Shown: positions 1-8,091 of the stretch, one piece after another | Numbering within the stretch: the first letter of the stretch is position 1 | How the letters are laid out: the number at the start of each line of letters is the position of its first letter | Source: CAYWNA01 sp964459305 | GTDB lineage: Bacteria > Planctomycetota > Planctomycetia > Pirellulales > Pirellulaceae | Reading direction: 5' to 3' | Assembly (NCBI GenBank): GCA_964459305.1 | Contig: CAYWNA010000166.1 | Coordinates: 1 to 29,267, forward strand | Length of the DNA: 29,267 bases | Notes under the pieces: model-generated | The model's input: only the letters and a program-made list of their open reading frames with translations | Told to the model about the DNA's origin: nothing | The model's database searches: none | Made by a program: the position numbers and the translations under genes

Positions 1-162
1 CTGCTGGCCGTAGAACGCGACGGGCAGATCCACTGCAATCCCCAAGGCGAATGGGAATTAAAGGACGCCGATTCACTCTTCGTGCTTGCGGAGGATCGCC
101 CAACAGATTTGGAGAATTTCGGCGAGGCCGCGTCGAATGCTGACGCATCGAGTGATGGTTGA
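1..162 (+). CDS. C-terminal end of a TrkA-C/RCK-type protein (partial)
   Basis: The reading frame is open from the first base and stops at 160-162, giving the last 53 residues of a gene that begins outside the window. The segment around LLAVERDGQIHCNPQGEWEL, followed by a DSLFVLAEDRP strand, has the pattern of a TrkA-C/RCK C-terminal domain. It lines up by eye with the C-terminus of the next gene (AILLSVQRG...RQFVLEKGDELLILATRYP). The two are therefore probably tandem paralogues, or halves of one channel system. The tail after residue 38 is acidic and low in complexity. Too little remains to say whether this copy also carried membrane helices. Confidence 0.6.
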   Translation: MLAVERDGQIHCNPQGEWELKDADSLFVLAEDRPTDLENFGEAASNADASSDG

Positions 163-272
163 TCGCTGCCAATTCGCACACGATCTTGCGCTCGGCGATT
201 CATCGGGGCCCTTGTGGCAACGGCGTGACGGGCAGGCGGTGTATCGCGAGATAGTTCAATGAAGGCGACACA

Positions 273-1376
273 ATGCCTCAGAAGAGGATAAACATAATCG
301 GCCGGCGCACACGCCGGAGGTTGATCCGTTTGTTCAACCGTGTGCTGGGGCGCCCAGCTCTGAAGGTAGGCGTTGTAGTCGTTTTCCTGGCGTTGGCGAG
401 TTCCTGGTTACTTCACATGGTCGAGAAGGAGGCTCCGGATGGTACTCCAGAGGGCACTTGGCCTTATGAGACCTATCCAGAGACGGTTCAGCAGGTAGGG
501 ATCCTGCTGTTCAGCGGCTACGATGCGGAACAACCTCGTCGAGTGTTGGGCTATGTGCTTACCATGTTCTGCATGTTCCTTGGTATCTCTTTGCTTGCTC
601 TGTTTACGGCGGATCTCGCATCCGTGCTAGTGACGATGGCGATTGCGGGTTCCAGGCGACGAAACATCAAAGCCAAGGGACACATCATCATCACCGGTTG
701 GCACCACACGACTCAAGTACTGATCAAACAACTCACGACGCACGAGGACAGTCCGCGGCACGAAGTGATCGTCATCGACGATGCCGTGACCGTTCTACCT
801 ACCTATGATCCGGACGTTCATTTGCTTCACGGCGATCCGACGGAAATGGATGTCTTGCACCATGCGGCAATGGAGCACGCGGATACTGCGATCGTGCCCA
901 TCGATTGGAGTCTCCCTGAGTCGCTTCAGGACTCTCGCACTACATTGGCCGTCATGGCCATCAAGTCCGTCAATCCTCAGCTATACACGTGCGCCGAGAT
1001 TCTCAAGCCTCAGAACCGGCGCCACGTGGAACGGACCGGCGTCGACGAAACGGTGTGCGTCGGGGAACTCAGCGAGAGGCTACTCAGCCAAGCGGCGCTG
1101 ACCCGCGGTTTGCCGAGTCTCGTGGAGAATATGCTGACCTTCTCTGCGGAAAGCGAAGTCTATCTGGTGGCATTGCCGGACGAACTGGCGGGAAAGGCTT
1201 TCCGCTGGCTGCTGCGCCGATTGAACAGAGAGCGTGAGGCGATACTACTTTCGGTTCAACGTGGTCCGGTGCTACACACGAATCCCCGACGTCAGTTCGT
1301 TTTGGAAAAAGGGGACGAGCTACTTATCCTCGCCACCCGCTATCCTGACGCCTTGGCTGATCTTGACGACAGTTAG
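273..1376 (+). CDS. Two-helix ion channel with cytoplasmic TrkA-N/RCK-like domain
   Basis: The 367-residue protein has a basic N-terminus, a membrane helix at about residues 30-48, a pore-loop region at about 68-85, and a second helix at about 92-118. A cytoplasmic Rossmann-type domain follows from about 133 (GHIIITGW at the first strand, VIVIDD at the second), then a TrkA-C-like end from about 290. This is the layout of MthK-type K+ channels and Castor/Pollux-like channels. The usual TVGYGD filter is absent. The matching place reads roughly VGILLFSGYDAEQ, so K+ selectivity cannot be assumed. The first strand has GWHHTT rather than a clean GxGxxG, so nucleotide binding is also uncertain. It follows the partial TrkA-C gene by 110 bp and ends 20 bp from the convergent kinase gene. 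Confidence 0.75.
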   Translation: MPQKRINIIGRRTRRRLIRLFNRVLGRPALKVGVVVVFLALASSWLLHMVEKEAPDGTPEGTWPYETYPETVQQVGILLFSGYDAEQPRRVLGYVLTMFCMFLGISLLALFTADLASVLVTMAIAGSRRRNIKAKGHIIITGWHHTTQVLIKQLTTHEDSPRHEVIVIDDAVTVLPTYDPDVHLLHGDPTEMDVLHHAAMEHADTAIVPIDWSLPESLQDSRTTLAVMAIKSVNPQLYTCAEILKPQNRRHVERTGVDETVCVGELSERLLSQAALTRGLPSLVENMLTFSAESEVYLVALPDELAGKAFRWLLRRLNREREAILLSVQRGPVLHTNPRRQFVLEKGDELLILATRYPDALADLDDS

Positions 1377-1396
1377 ATTCAGCAACACAAGGCCGT

Positions 1397-2810
1397 CTAG
1401 TGAAGATCCTGGCCAGTCAGCGCATGTTCCACTTCATCCGCCCAATTGGCGATATCCCGAACGCTGCGTTGAATCTCCTCTGGGTCACACGTGGCTCGCG
1501 GATAGCTGTGCGTCATCACGAAGAATGGTTCTCCAGCCAGCTCTTCGATGGCCAATGAACCGTGAGATATACTTGCATTCAGCTCCAGCGCCCGTCGAAA
1601 GTAGCTTTCATCAACGGGACAGCAGACGCTGTAGATCTTCACAAGTTCTTCCGACCAGGGGCCGGAAATTTTCTCCTCAACGTAGACTCGTTGCGACCTT
1701 CCTTCCGGCAGTGGCACGGTTATCTCGACTCGGTCCCCCTCCACGTGACATGATACTCCCATTTCCTCCATCGCTTCCGAAATCAACGATTTGATATCGC
1801 GAAGGCGACGTGAGACAACTCGCAACTCCGCATACACCGCCTCGCCGTCAGGGAGACGCTCTTGTGGATTTTTCGCCAGACAACGATTCAGAAGAGTTAC
1901 CACGGTGGCCGGCAGATCCGAGCAGTAGCGGCGAGGATCCGGTACCGGTTCCGTGGCGTGTTTCTCCGCCAAGTTCATTACGCTACGATCAACGAATGGA
2001 AACTCGCCCGTACAGATGGTAGAACGACACACCCACAGCGTACACGTCGGCTTGCTTGGACGCCTCGCCGCCATCAAACAACTCCGGGGCCATGAAGTAT
2101 GGAGTCCCCGTGAGAGGCTCGTCCGATGCACTTCTCCGCCTCGACGATACCCTTTTCGCCAAACCGAAATCAGCCAACTTGGCATGATCACATGGTCCGA
2201 CCAGGATGTTGGAGGGCTTGAAATCACGATGAATCAGACCGTACCGATGCGCCTCTGCCAACCCGGAGCATGCCTGCTGGAGAAAGCTCGTTGCACGAAG
2301 CGGGGGCATTTTCTCCTCGGACTGCAGGATGTGCTGCAACGATTGACCAGCGACATACTCCAACTCAATGTAGTGGCTCGAATCCGTTTCGCCGATATTG
2401 TGCACCGTAACGATGTGAGGATGAACCACGGACGCCGCAGTGCGGGCTTCGGAGATGAACTGCTCGACAAACTCGACATTGCGACTCTGCAGCTCGGAGG
2501 ACAGAATCTTGATGGCACAGGGCCGGCGCAGTGTGTCGTGCGTGGCACGAAAAACCGACGCCATGCCTCCTTTGCCCACGAAGGCCTCGATCGTGTATGA
2601 AGCGAACCGTTTGCCGATCAAAGTGCTCGTGATATCGTCGGATGCTCCCCCGTCTTTCCTGGACTCGCCAACCAGAGTCTCCGCCAACTCTGGTGTCGGA
2701 GTGATGTCGCACGCGGTCATCTGCTGCCGACACTGCGGGCAACGGAGGTCGTCATCAGATGCAGCAAACTCCTCGTTACATCCTCGACAGTAGCGGACGG
2801 TTGTCGTCAT
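1397..2810 (-). pseudogene. Zinc-ribbon Ser/Thr protein kinase interrupted by a frameshift
   Basis: Two overlapping frames together encode one Hanks-type kinase. From ATG at 2810 (GAGGG 7 nt upstream; an upstream ATG at 2852 has poor spacing) the N-terminus has a zinc ribbon (C8/C11, C24/C27). Then come the Gly loop GKGGMASVF at about 79-87, the ATP-binding Lys in CAIKIL (101), a likely alpha-C Glu121, HRDFKPSNIL (194-203), DFG (214-216) and APE. The frame then closes as YHLYGRVSIR-stop, while the expected continuation TGEFPFVDRS is in another frame starting near 2005-2013. The second frame holds the C-lobe and about 120 extra residues that resemble a YbjN/CesT-like chaperone fold (weak inference). 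It could be a true pseudogene or a sequencing error; without the shift the kinase would be complete. Confidence 0.75.
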
Positions 2811-2943
2811 GGGCGAGCCCTCACACGCGGAATGGACGCTCAGGTTCTTCATCTCCGATCATACCACGAGTCGACCTTTGAAACCGCCCCCCACTGTTCC
2901 AGGACTTATGCCACCCGCGGCCAGGATTGACGCTTTTCCGCAT

Positions 2944-3007
2944 GTAGCCGAAGTCGCAAGACTTTGGTCTGCGTAGGGAAAAACCAAACTCTGGCGAGTT
3001 CGGCTAC
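2944..3007. repeat. 64-bp palindromic repeat, family 1 copy 1
   Basis: Two 24-bp arms (starting GTAGCCGAAGTCGC and ending GCGAGTTCGGCTAC) are near-perfect reverse complements around a 16-bp spacer. A second copy lies at 23678-23744. It sits between the kinase start and the end of the flhB-like gene and could fold as a long hairpin in either transcript. Confidence 0.8.
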
Positions 3008-3052
3008 AGGTCAGGACGCCGCTCCTTCTCAAGACATCTCAGCAGCCGACCA

Positions 3053-3340
3053 TCACGTGCGGCGATTGCTCGCCTTGTAGACGAAGGTCAGGATCTCCGC
3101 CACGGCCTGATAGACGATTTGCGGGATTTCCTGGTTCAGTTCCAGCATCGAAAGAATCTGCACCAGGTTCTTGTCCTCGTGGATCGGCACGTCGTGCTCG
3201 CGGGCAATCTGGATGATCCTCTCGGCAGACAAACCATGCCCCTTGGCCGTCACCTTCGGGGCCTCGTCTTCCGAAGGTTCATATCGCAGAGCGACGGCTT
3301 GTGTCGTTCCCAGCACCTTCGCCACGTCAGCCCCTTTCAT
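3053..3340 (-). CDS. Stand-alone FlhB C-terminal-domain protein (FhlB-like export switch)
   Basis: The 95 residues match the cytoplasmic C-terminal half of FlhB/YscU/EscU export-switch proteins. Recognisable parts are QAVALRYEP, APKVTAKGHGL, the REHDVPIHEDKNLVQIL stretch, and the terminal EIPQIVYQAVAEILTFVYKA. The membrane half is absent. The autocleavage motif NPTH is also missing: the equivalent place reads GTTQAVAL, so self-cleavage is not expected. Small proteins of this type (FhlB) are known next to fliK in many flagellated bacteria and act in flagellar type III export. Its ATG lies inside the end of the fliK-like gene (14-bp overlap), which suggests translational coupling. Confidence 0.85.
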   Translation of the reverse strand: MKGADVAKVLGTTQAVALRYEPSEDEAPKVTAKGHGLSAERIIQIAREHDVPIHEDKNLVQILSMLELNQEIPQIVYQAVAEILTFVYKASNRRT

Positions 3341-4484
3341 TCACCAAGTTCGTCGATGTCGGAATGCCTGACGCCATTGAGCCAAATTTCTGACGCTTGT
3401 CGGGCGGTAGCGACTTCAGAGGCTTTGCCGCCAGCAGCGTCTTTTCGAACCCAATCGTCTGCAGTGACTCCGCGAGTTCGGGCAGCATCGAATCCAGAAC
3501 TTCAACCGACTCGGGGTTTTCGATGTAGAAAATGACGCGAACGGTCTTCGTGCCAATGTGCCCGTCAATTCGCGTCTGTCCGAGCCCGTCGAGGTCCAGC
3601 ATTAGCAGGAAATTGTAGGCCGACGACGGTTCCTCGTCCGGTTCTTGCCAATGTTCGTCAGGCTCGATCGAAAGATAGGCCGTGGAGGCGGACTGGCCCA
3701 CGTAAAATGGGATCTGCAATTCGTACGGATTCCCATGCACTTGAGCAAGGAAATTGAGCAACTGCTGGGATTCAATGTTGGTCAGGTGGCTGGTCATGGG
3801 CTCGATCAATCGCCCAATCGCGGTCTGGTTCGTCGCTGTTAGAACGTCTTGCTGGGCTTGCATCAGCATGCCCTTGAGATCGGTTTCAGGAAGCTGTCGC
3901 AAGAGTTGCGGGTTTTGGGTAGCCAGGCGGGCCGCCTCGGCTTCGTAGTTGATCCCGCCGTCACGCAACAGCGTCACGATTTGCTCTCGCGTAGGCGCTG
4001 AGTCCGTGGGGACGAGCTTCTGAACAGCCGAATGAAGTGTCAGAACCGCACGGGGGAGCGAAGCCGCCTCCGCTGACGGTTGTAGGTTAGCCAATGCGTT
4101 CCGCAGGATTCCCATCGACTCGCCAGCTGTCAAACGGAGCATCAGGTTTCCGCGCAACATATCCGCGGCGAGCCGCTCGAAGCCCTGACGTTCGCTCAGT
4201 ACCCGCAGCACCACCTGCGGTTCCACTTGCTCGACGACGACGGGCAGGATGGCACGGCCTTTGAGGGCGGTGGGGCCATAAGCATCGACCAGCGTTCCCT
4301 GCAGATCGATCACGAAATGGTTCCCTGGAAGCTGCTGAGCCACTCGCACGATAAGCTGCTGACCCACTTCTAGGGCAAGCGACTGAGACCCGCGAGACGG
4401 GCGAGCCGCCCCAGCCTGAGTGATGGACACCAGCGACCTGTCGGTCGGCGTCGTGACGGTGGGAATCTCCATGGCCCCTAGCAT
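3327..4484 (-). CDS. fliK: FliK-like flagellar hook-length control protein
   Basis: The product is about 385 residues. Residues about 1-230 are Gln-, Ala- and Leu-rich and poorly conserved, as in FliK proteins. Residues about 240-345 look like the FliK C-terminal (Flg_hook) domain: an ELQIPFYVG segment, a long run of beta strands with LLMLDLDGLGQTRIDGHI, then VRVIFYIENPESVEVLDSMLPELAESLQTIGF. FliK measures hook length during export and acts on FlhB to switch substrate class. The downstream FlhB-domain gene, overlapping by 14 bp, supports this. The start is uncertain: GTG 4493, ATG 4484 and ATG 4472 are all in frame and none has a clearly spaced Shine-Dalgarno. It is divergent from fliH. Confidence 0.75.
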   Translation of the reverse strand: MLGAMEIPTVTTPTDRSLVSITQAGAARPSRGSQSLALEVGQQLIVRVAQQLPGNHFVIDLQGTLVDAYGPTALKGRAILPVVVEQVEPQVVLRVLSERQGFERLAADMLRGNLMLRLTAGESMGILRNALANLQPSAEAASLPRAVLTLHSAVQKLVPTDSAPTREQIVTLLRDGGINYEAEAARLATQNPQLLRQLPETDLKGMLMQAQQDVLTATNQTAIGRLIEPMTSHLTNIESQQLLNFLAQVHGNPYELQIPFYVGQSASTAYLSIEPDEHWQEPDEEPSSAYNFLLMLDLDGLGQTRIDGHIGTKTVRVIFYIENPESVEVLDSMLPELAESLQTIGFEKTLLAAKPLKSLPPDKRQKFGSMASGIPTSTNLVNERG

Positions 4485-4672
4485 ACCTAACACGCTGGCA
4501 ATTCGCCAAGTAAAGTTCTTCGACAGAGGGCTAGCAGCTATCCACGCAGAATGTTCGACGTTGTAAGCGATTGTAGTGCTGTGTAAACTAGTAACTGATG
4601 GGGACTTCTCGTCGTCCCTGAGATGGCCGGCGCGTCAGACGGCGCCGAACACCAGTGCCGCAGGCGGTACCA
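4485..4672. promoter_or_regulatory. Divergent intergenic region of the two flagellar units
   Basis: About 190 bp separate the fliK-like and fliH start codons, so the promoters of both flagellar units must lie here unless transcription enters from further away. I could not identify convincing -35/-10 or sigma-54 elements. The position is inferred from gene order only. Confidence 0.4.
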
Positions 4673-5434
4673 ATGAGCGAACGTACGATTGAGTTTGATC
4701 GGCCCCTGCAGTCGGTATCACGGATCGATCCCAGTTCTCCCTTGCCGCCGCCACCACCGGTCTTGGCGGATTCCGGACAAGAGGAAGCCCCTTCGGAAGA
4801 AAGCTCGGAGTCGGGGGCTCGGGCGGTCGATGAAGAAGAAATAAGGGCGGCAACAGAAGAAGCAAAGCTAGCACGCGACCAGGCATTAGAACTGGCAGCG
4901 GAATACGAGTCGAAACTGCAGGAGCTGGACGACGAGCGAAAGCAGCTCGACGCAGCCCGAGAGCACGAGGAGGCAGAGCGAAAGGCTCAACTGGATCAGG
5001 AGCGAGAGGCTATTGAGCGGACCGTTGGCGAAATGAGAGAAGCGGTTCAGGCATTGCGCAGCGAACACGAAGCGATGCTCGCAGAAATGGAACAAGTCGT
5101 GACAGAGGTTGCCGTGGCGATTGCCTCGCGACTGCTGCACGTGAAGGTCTCGGCCGGCGAGTTCGCGGTCGAATCGCTCGTTCGAGAGGTTCTGTCGCGA
5201 CTGGATTCGGTGGAGCAGGTTACGGTGAAACTTAACCCGGACGATCTGGCGCTTCTCCGCAAACGGCTCGACGAAAAGCAGTCAACTTTGGACAGCGACA
5301 GCCACATGCAGTTGGTCGCGGACCCGTCTCTGGAACGCGGCGACTGCGTGGCTTCCTCCGGTGAGTTGAGCGTGTCGTCGCGGATGAAGGACCGGCTGGC
5401 GGAAATCCGCGAACACCTAAGCGAGTCCGAGTGA
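4673..5434 (+). CDS. fliH: Flagellar export stator protein FliH
   Basis: This encodes about 253 residues from ATG 4673 (AGGCGG 8-9 nt upstream); an in-frame GTG at 4655 is less likely. The N-terminus has a proline run. Residues about 60-150 form a long, charged Glu/Gln/Arg-rich coiled coil. The C-terminal part (about 150-250) is globular and FliH/HrpE-like, with IASRLLHVKV, VKLNPDDLALL, and a VADPSLERGDCVASSGELSV stretch matching the family pattern in which DPSLxxGxC precedes a short strand. FliH binds the ATPase FliI and links it to the export gate and C-ring. The stop codon overlaps the fliI start (TGATG), and fliI following directly fixes the assignment despite low sequence conservation in this family. 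Confidence 0.88.
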   Translation: MSERTIEFDRPLQSVSRIDPSSPLPPPPPVLADSGQEEAPSEESSESGARAVDEEEIRAATEEAKLARDQALELAAEYESKLQELDDERKQLDAAREHEEAERKAQLDQEREAIERTVGEMREAVQALRSEHEAMLAEMEQVVTEVAVAIASRLLHVKVSAGEFAVESLVREVLSRLDSVEQVTVKLNPDDLALLRKRLDEKQSTLDSDSHMQLVADPSLERGDCVASSGELSVSSRMKDRLAEIREHLSESE

Positions 5435-6750
5435 TGTTGGGATTGAACGTCGACAATCTGGTCAGCAAGATCGAAGATTGCGATGGATATCGCATCTCGG
5501 CGAAACTGCACTTCGGCCAAGACGGTTTGCGGTGCGCGCTACCGGCGACCATCGGCGAGCAATGCCAGATTCTCGTTTCCGACGATCGGGTCGTCTCGGC
5601 CGAGGTGGTGGGGATCAGCGACGGCTTGGCCCAACTGATGCCCTTGGAGTCCATCGACCACGTCCCCGACGGCGTTCCCGTGGTTCGCCACCGGCGGCAC
5701 CGGACGGTGCCCGTCGGCTCCGCCGTGCTGGGCCGGCTTCTGGACGGCCTGGGGCGGCCGATCGATGGGCATGGCCCGCTTGATGGGTGCGAACGTCACG
5801 GAGTGCTAAAGGGAGTTCCGCGGGCGCTCGAGCGTGCTCGGATCAGCGAACCGTTGACGACCGGGCAAAAGGCGATCGACGGGATGCTCACGTGTGGCCG
5901 GGGGCAACGCGTGGGCATATTCTCGGGCAGCGGTGTCGGCAAGAGCATGCTGCTGGGACAGATCGCCAAGACGTCCGACTCGGACGTTAACGTGATTGCG
6001 CTGGTCGGGGAACGAGGAGTTGAACTGCGACCTTTTGTCGAAGACTGTTTGGGGTCGGACGGACTCGCTCGGAGTGTCGTCGTAATGTCGACGTGCGAGC
6101 AGCTCCCGCTGATGCGAATCCGCGCGGTGGAAACGGCTATCAGCATCGCGGACGGTTTCCGCCGACGCGGCAAGAATTGCACGTTCTTTCTGGATAGCCT
6201 CACGCGTCTGGCGATGGCGCAGCGAGAACTTGGGCTGAGTATTGGCGAGCCGCCTAGCTCGCGTGGGTATACTCCCTCGGTCTTCCAACTCATGGCGAGC
6301 ACGCTGGAACGACTCGGAAATACAAGCGTGGGCAGTATCACGGCCTTCGTCACGATATTGGTCGACGGCGACGATTTGGACGAGCCGATTTCCGACGCGG
6401 CCCGCGCGTTGCTCGATGGACACATCGTGCTCGACCGCCGGCTTGCGGAACGCGGGCACTTTCCAGCGATCAGTATTGCGCAAAGTATCAGCCGGCCGTT
6501 CTTGGGCATCATCGATGCCTCCCACAAGGTCGCGGCCAGCAAGCTGCGGGCGATCCTGGCCCTGCACTCCGAAGTGGAGGATCTGATTCGGATTGGCGCC
6601 TACACCAAGGGCACCAACGCCCAGATCGACAAGGTAATCGAATTGATGCCCGCGGTGAATACGTTCCTGCGGCAGGAAGTGGACCAACGGTTTTCGTTTG
6701 AGGAAACGCGGGCCGACATGGAGAGCATCGCCGCCCAGTGGCCGTATTGA
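5434..6750 (+). CDS. fliI: Flagellum-specific type III export ATPase FliI
   Basis: The product is about 438 residues, the usual FliI length, from ATG 5434 overlapping the fliH stop; a GTG one codon earlier is also possible. It has an N-terminal beta-barrel domain and a Walker A loop SGSGVGKS at about 163-170. The Walker B strand TFFLDSLTR, at about 250-258, is followed by MAQREL. The FliI/SctN signature PPSSRGYTPSVF is at about 272. A C-terminal helical domain begins near 375. The features separate it from F1-ATPase beta subunits, as does the lack of atp genes nearby. It hydrolyses ATP at the cytoplasmic face of the basal body to help unfold and deliver export substrates, in complex with FliH and FliJ, the genes on either side. 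Confidence 0.97.
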   Translation: MLGLNVDNLVSKIEDCDGYRISAKLHFGQDGLRCALPATIGEQCQILVSDDRVVSAEVVGISDGLAQLMPLESIDHVPDGVPVVRHRRHRTVPVGSAVLGRLLDGLGRPIDGHGPLDGCERHGVLKGVPRALERARISEPLTTGQKAIDGMLTCGRGQRVGIFSGSGVGKSMLLGQIAKTSDSDVNVIALVGERGVELRPFVEDCLGSDGLARSVVVMSTCEQLPLMRIRAVETAISIADGFRRRGKNCTFFLDSLTRLAMAQRELGLSIGEPPSSRGYTPSVFQLMASTLERLGNTSVGSITAFVTILVDGDDLDEPISDAARALLDGHIVLDRRLAERGHFPAISIAQSISRPFLGIIDASHKVAASKLRAILALHSEVEDLIRIGAYTKGTNAQIDKVIELMPAVNTFLRQEVDQRFSFEETRADMESIAAQWPY

Positions 6751-6752
6751 TC

Positions 6753-7229
6753 ATGAGACGATTTCGCTTTCCTCTACAACAGGTACTTGGGCTGCGGGAG
6801 CAGAAAAAGCGGCAGGCCGAATTGCACCAACAGCAGGTGCAAGTCGAACTGGAAGCCGCGTGTGCGGCGGTAACGACTCTGGAGGAACGATTGGTGCAGT
6901 CGGCAGAGGCACTGCTGAAACACGAGCGGCAGGCATTGTCCGTCGGTCTGTGGATGAACGGCAGCCAGCACGCGGTCCGCATCAACGACGCCTTGGATGC
7001 GGCCAAGGAAGACGTAAGCCATGTCGAACAGCGATTGAGTGAAGCGAATCAAGAGCGCGTGACCGTGACCACCCAGACAGAGTCTTTGCTGCTTCTGCGG
7101 GACAGGCAATGGGCCGAGCATCAACTGGAGGAAGCTCGCAAGGCACAAGACCTGACCGATGAAGCAGCCATGCGGCGTTGGAACGAGAGTTCGAATGATC
7201 GGTTTGAAAACGAGAGTACATCGCCATGA
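6753..7229 (+). CDS. fliJ: Flagellar export protein FliJ
   Basis: This is about 158 residues from ATG 6753, two bases after the fliI stop; the N-terminus MRRFRFPLQQVLGLREQKK is the classic FliJ start. A GTG at 6738 inside fliI is in frame but would add residues without family support. The rest is an almost uninterrupted alpha-helical coiled coil rich in Gln, Glu, Ala and Arg, as expected for the central stalk-like FliJ that fits into the FliI hexamer and contacts FlhA. It ends in an ATGA overlap with the next gene. Sequence conservation in FliJ is low, so the call rests on the N-terminus, the helical nature, the length and the position after fliI. Confidence 0.88.
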   Translation: MRRFRFPLQQVLGLREQKKRQAELHQQQVQVELEAACAAVTTLEERLVQSAEALLKHERQALSVGLWMNGSQHAVRINDALDAAKEDVSHVEQRLSEANQERVTVTTQTESLLLLRDRQWAEHQLEEARKAQDLTDEAAMRRWNESSNDRFENESTSP

Positions 7230-8029
7230 CCAAGAGCTCCTTTCTAATGATTTCGATCGTGGCCATGATCCTGTTCGGGATATCCACCGGAGCAGCGTAT
7301 AAGTGGCGCCAAATGAGAGACGATAGGGAGGCTACTGCCGAAGGTCCGTCGTTGATGCCTTTCTCGGAGTCCCCGCCGACTCCTGCAAACACGGAGCCGG
7401 CGCCGCCGGAGGAGCCGGTGGTTGAAAATATGTCCGACGTTCCGATTGGCGTGCGACCGCGTCATGTGGAAGGATCGGAAGATCAAAGGGAGTTAGCCGA
7501 GAAGCAACGTAGCGGTCTGGCCGCCATTGCCCGGAAAGAGCAGGAGTTGAAATCGAAAGAGGAGCGGGTGAAACTCATCCACAATGATATCCTTGAACAG
7601 CAGGAAAAGGTGAACGCGTTGCGTCAGGAGTTGGACAAGGAGTTGGCGGAACATGTGAAATCCGTCGAGACGTATTTCGAAAAAATGGAGGCAACAGGCG
7701 GACAGGCAGCCGACTTGGACGATCTGAAAGGACCAGGCGGCGAAGGGGATCTCGATATGTTATCCGTCGAGGGAAAACGCAAGCTGAAACGGATGGCGGC
7801 TGAATACGACACGATGTCTGCGGAGAGCGTGGCGCATATCTTTCGGCAGCTACACCGGGGCGGCAATACCGAGACGGTTGTCAGACTGCTCGATGTCATG
7901 AAAGAGCGTCAGGTGGGAAAGGTGAAGGAAGTATTTAAGGAGTCGGATCCAGGCTTGGCAGCCGACTTGGACAGGCAAAGACTCGAAGCAACCGAACAAC
8001 CCGCCGAAGCGGACGCGACGAACCAGTAG
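7226..8029 (+). CDS. MotE/YlxF-like flagellar protein with MgtE-N-type domain
   Basis: The 267-residue protein has an N-terminal membrane anchor at about residues 5-25 and a Pro/Glu-rich linker to about 75. A charged coiled coil follows (about 85-155). The C-terminal helical domain (about 185-255) contains the SAESVAHIFRQLHRGG and VVRLLDVMKERQVGKVKEVF repeats seen in the MgtE intracellular N domain and in MotE/YlxF proteins. MotE in alpha-proteobacteria is a periplasmic chaperone of the stator protein MotC. In many other bacteria this type of gene lies just after fliJ and its role is less clear. Here it overlaps fliJ by ATGA and precedes fliL by 62 bp. Flagellar involvement is strong from context; the exact role is inference. 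Confidence 0.8.
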   Translation: MTKSSFLMISIVAMILFGISTGAAYKWRQMRDDREATAEGPSLMPFSESPPTPANTEPAPPEEPVVENMSDVPIGVRPRHVEGSEDQRELAEKQRSGLAAIARKEQELKSKEERVKLIHNDILEQQEKVNALRQELDKELAEHVKSVETYFEKMEATGGQAADLDDLKGPGGEGDLDMLSVEGKRKLKRMAAEYDTMSAESVAHIFRQLHRGGNTETVVRLLDVMKERQVGKVKEVFKESDPGLAADLDRQRLEATEQPAEADATNQ

Positions 8030-8091
8030 GTGGCCGTTTCGCCACGACCGCAACCGTTCGTGCCGCTACGGGCCCAAAAGGGGATTGACCG

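Noticed and set aside
4511..4537. TAAAGTTC upstream of fliH as a sigma-28 -35 box
   Set aside because: The -35-like part is good, but at the right spacing the sequence is GCTAGCAG, which matches the GCCGATAA -10 element poorly.
5796..6687. Leftward open frames opposite fliI
   Set aside because: They lie wholly inside fliI, whose motifs are unambiguous.
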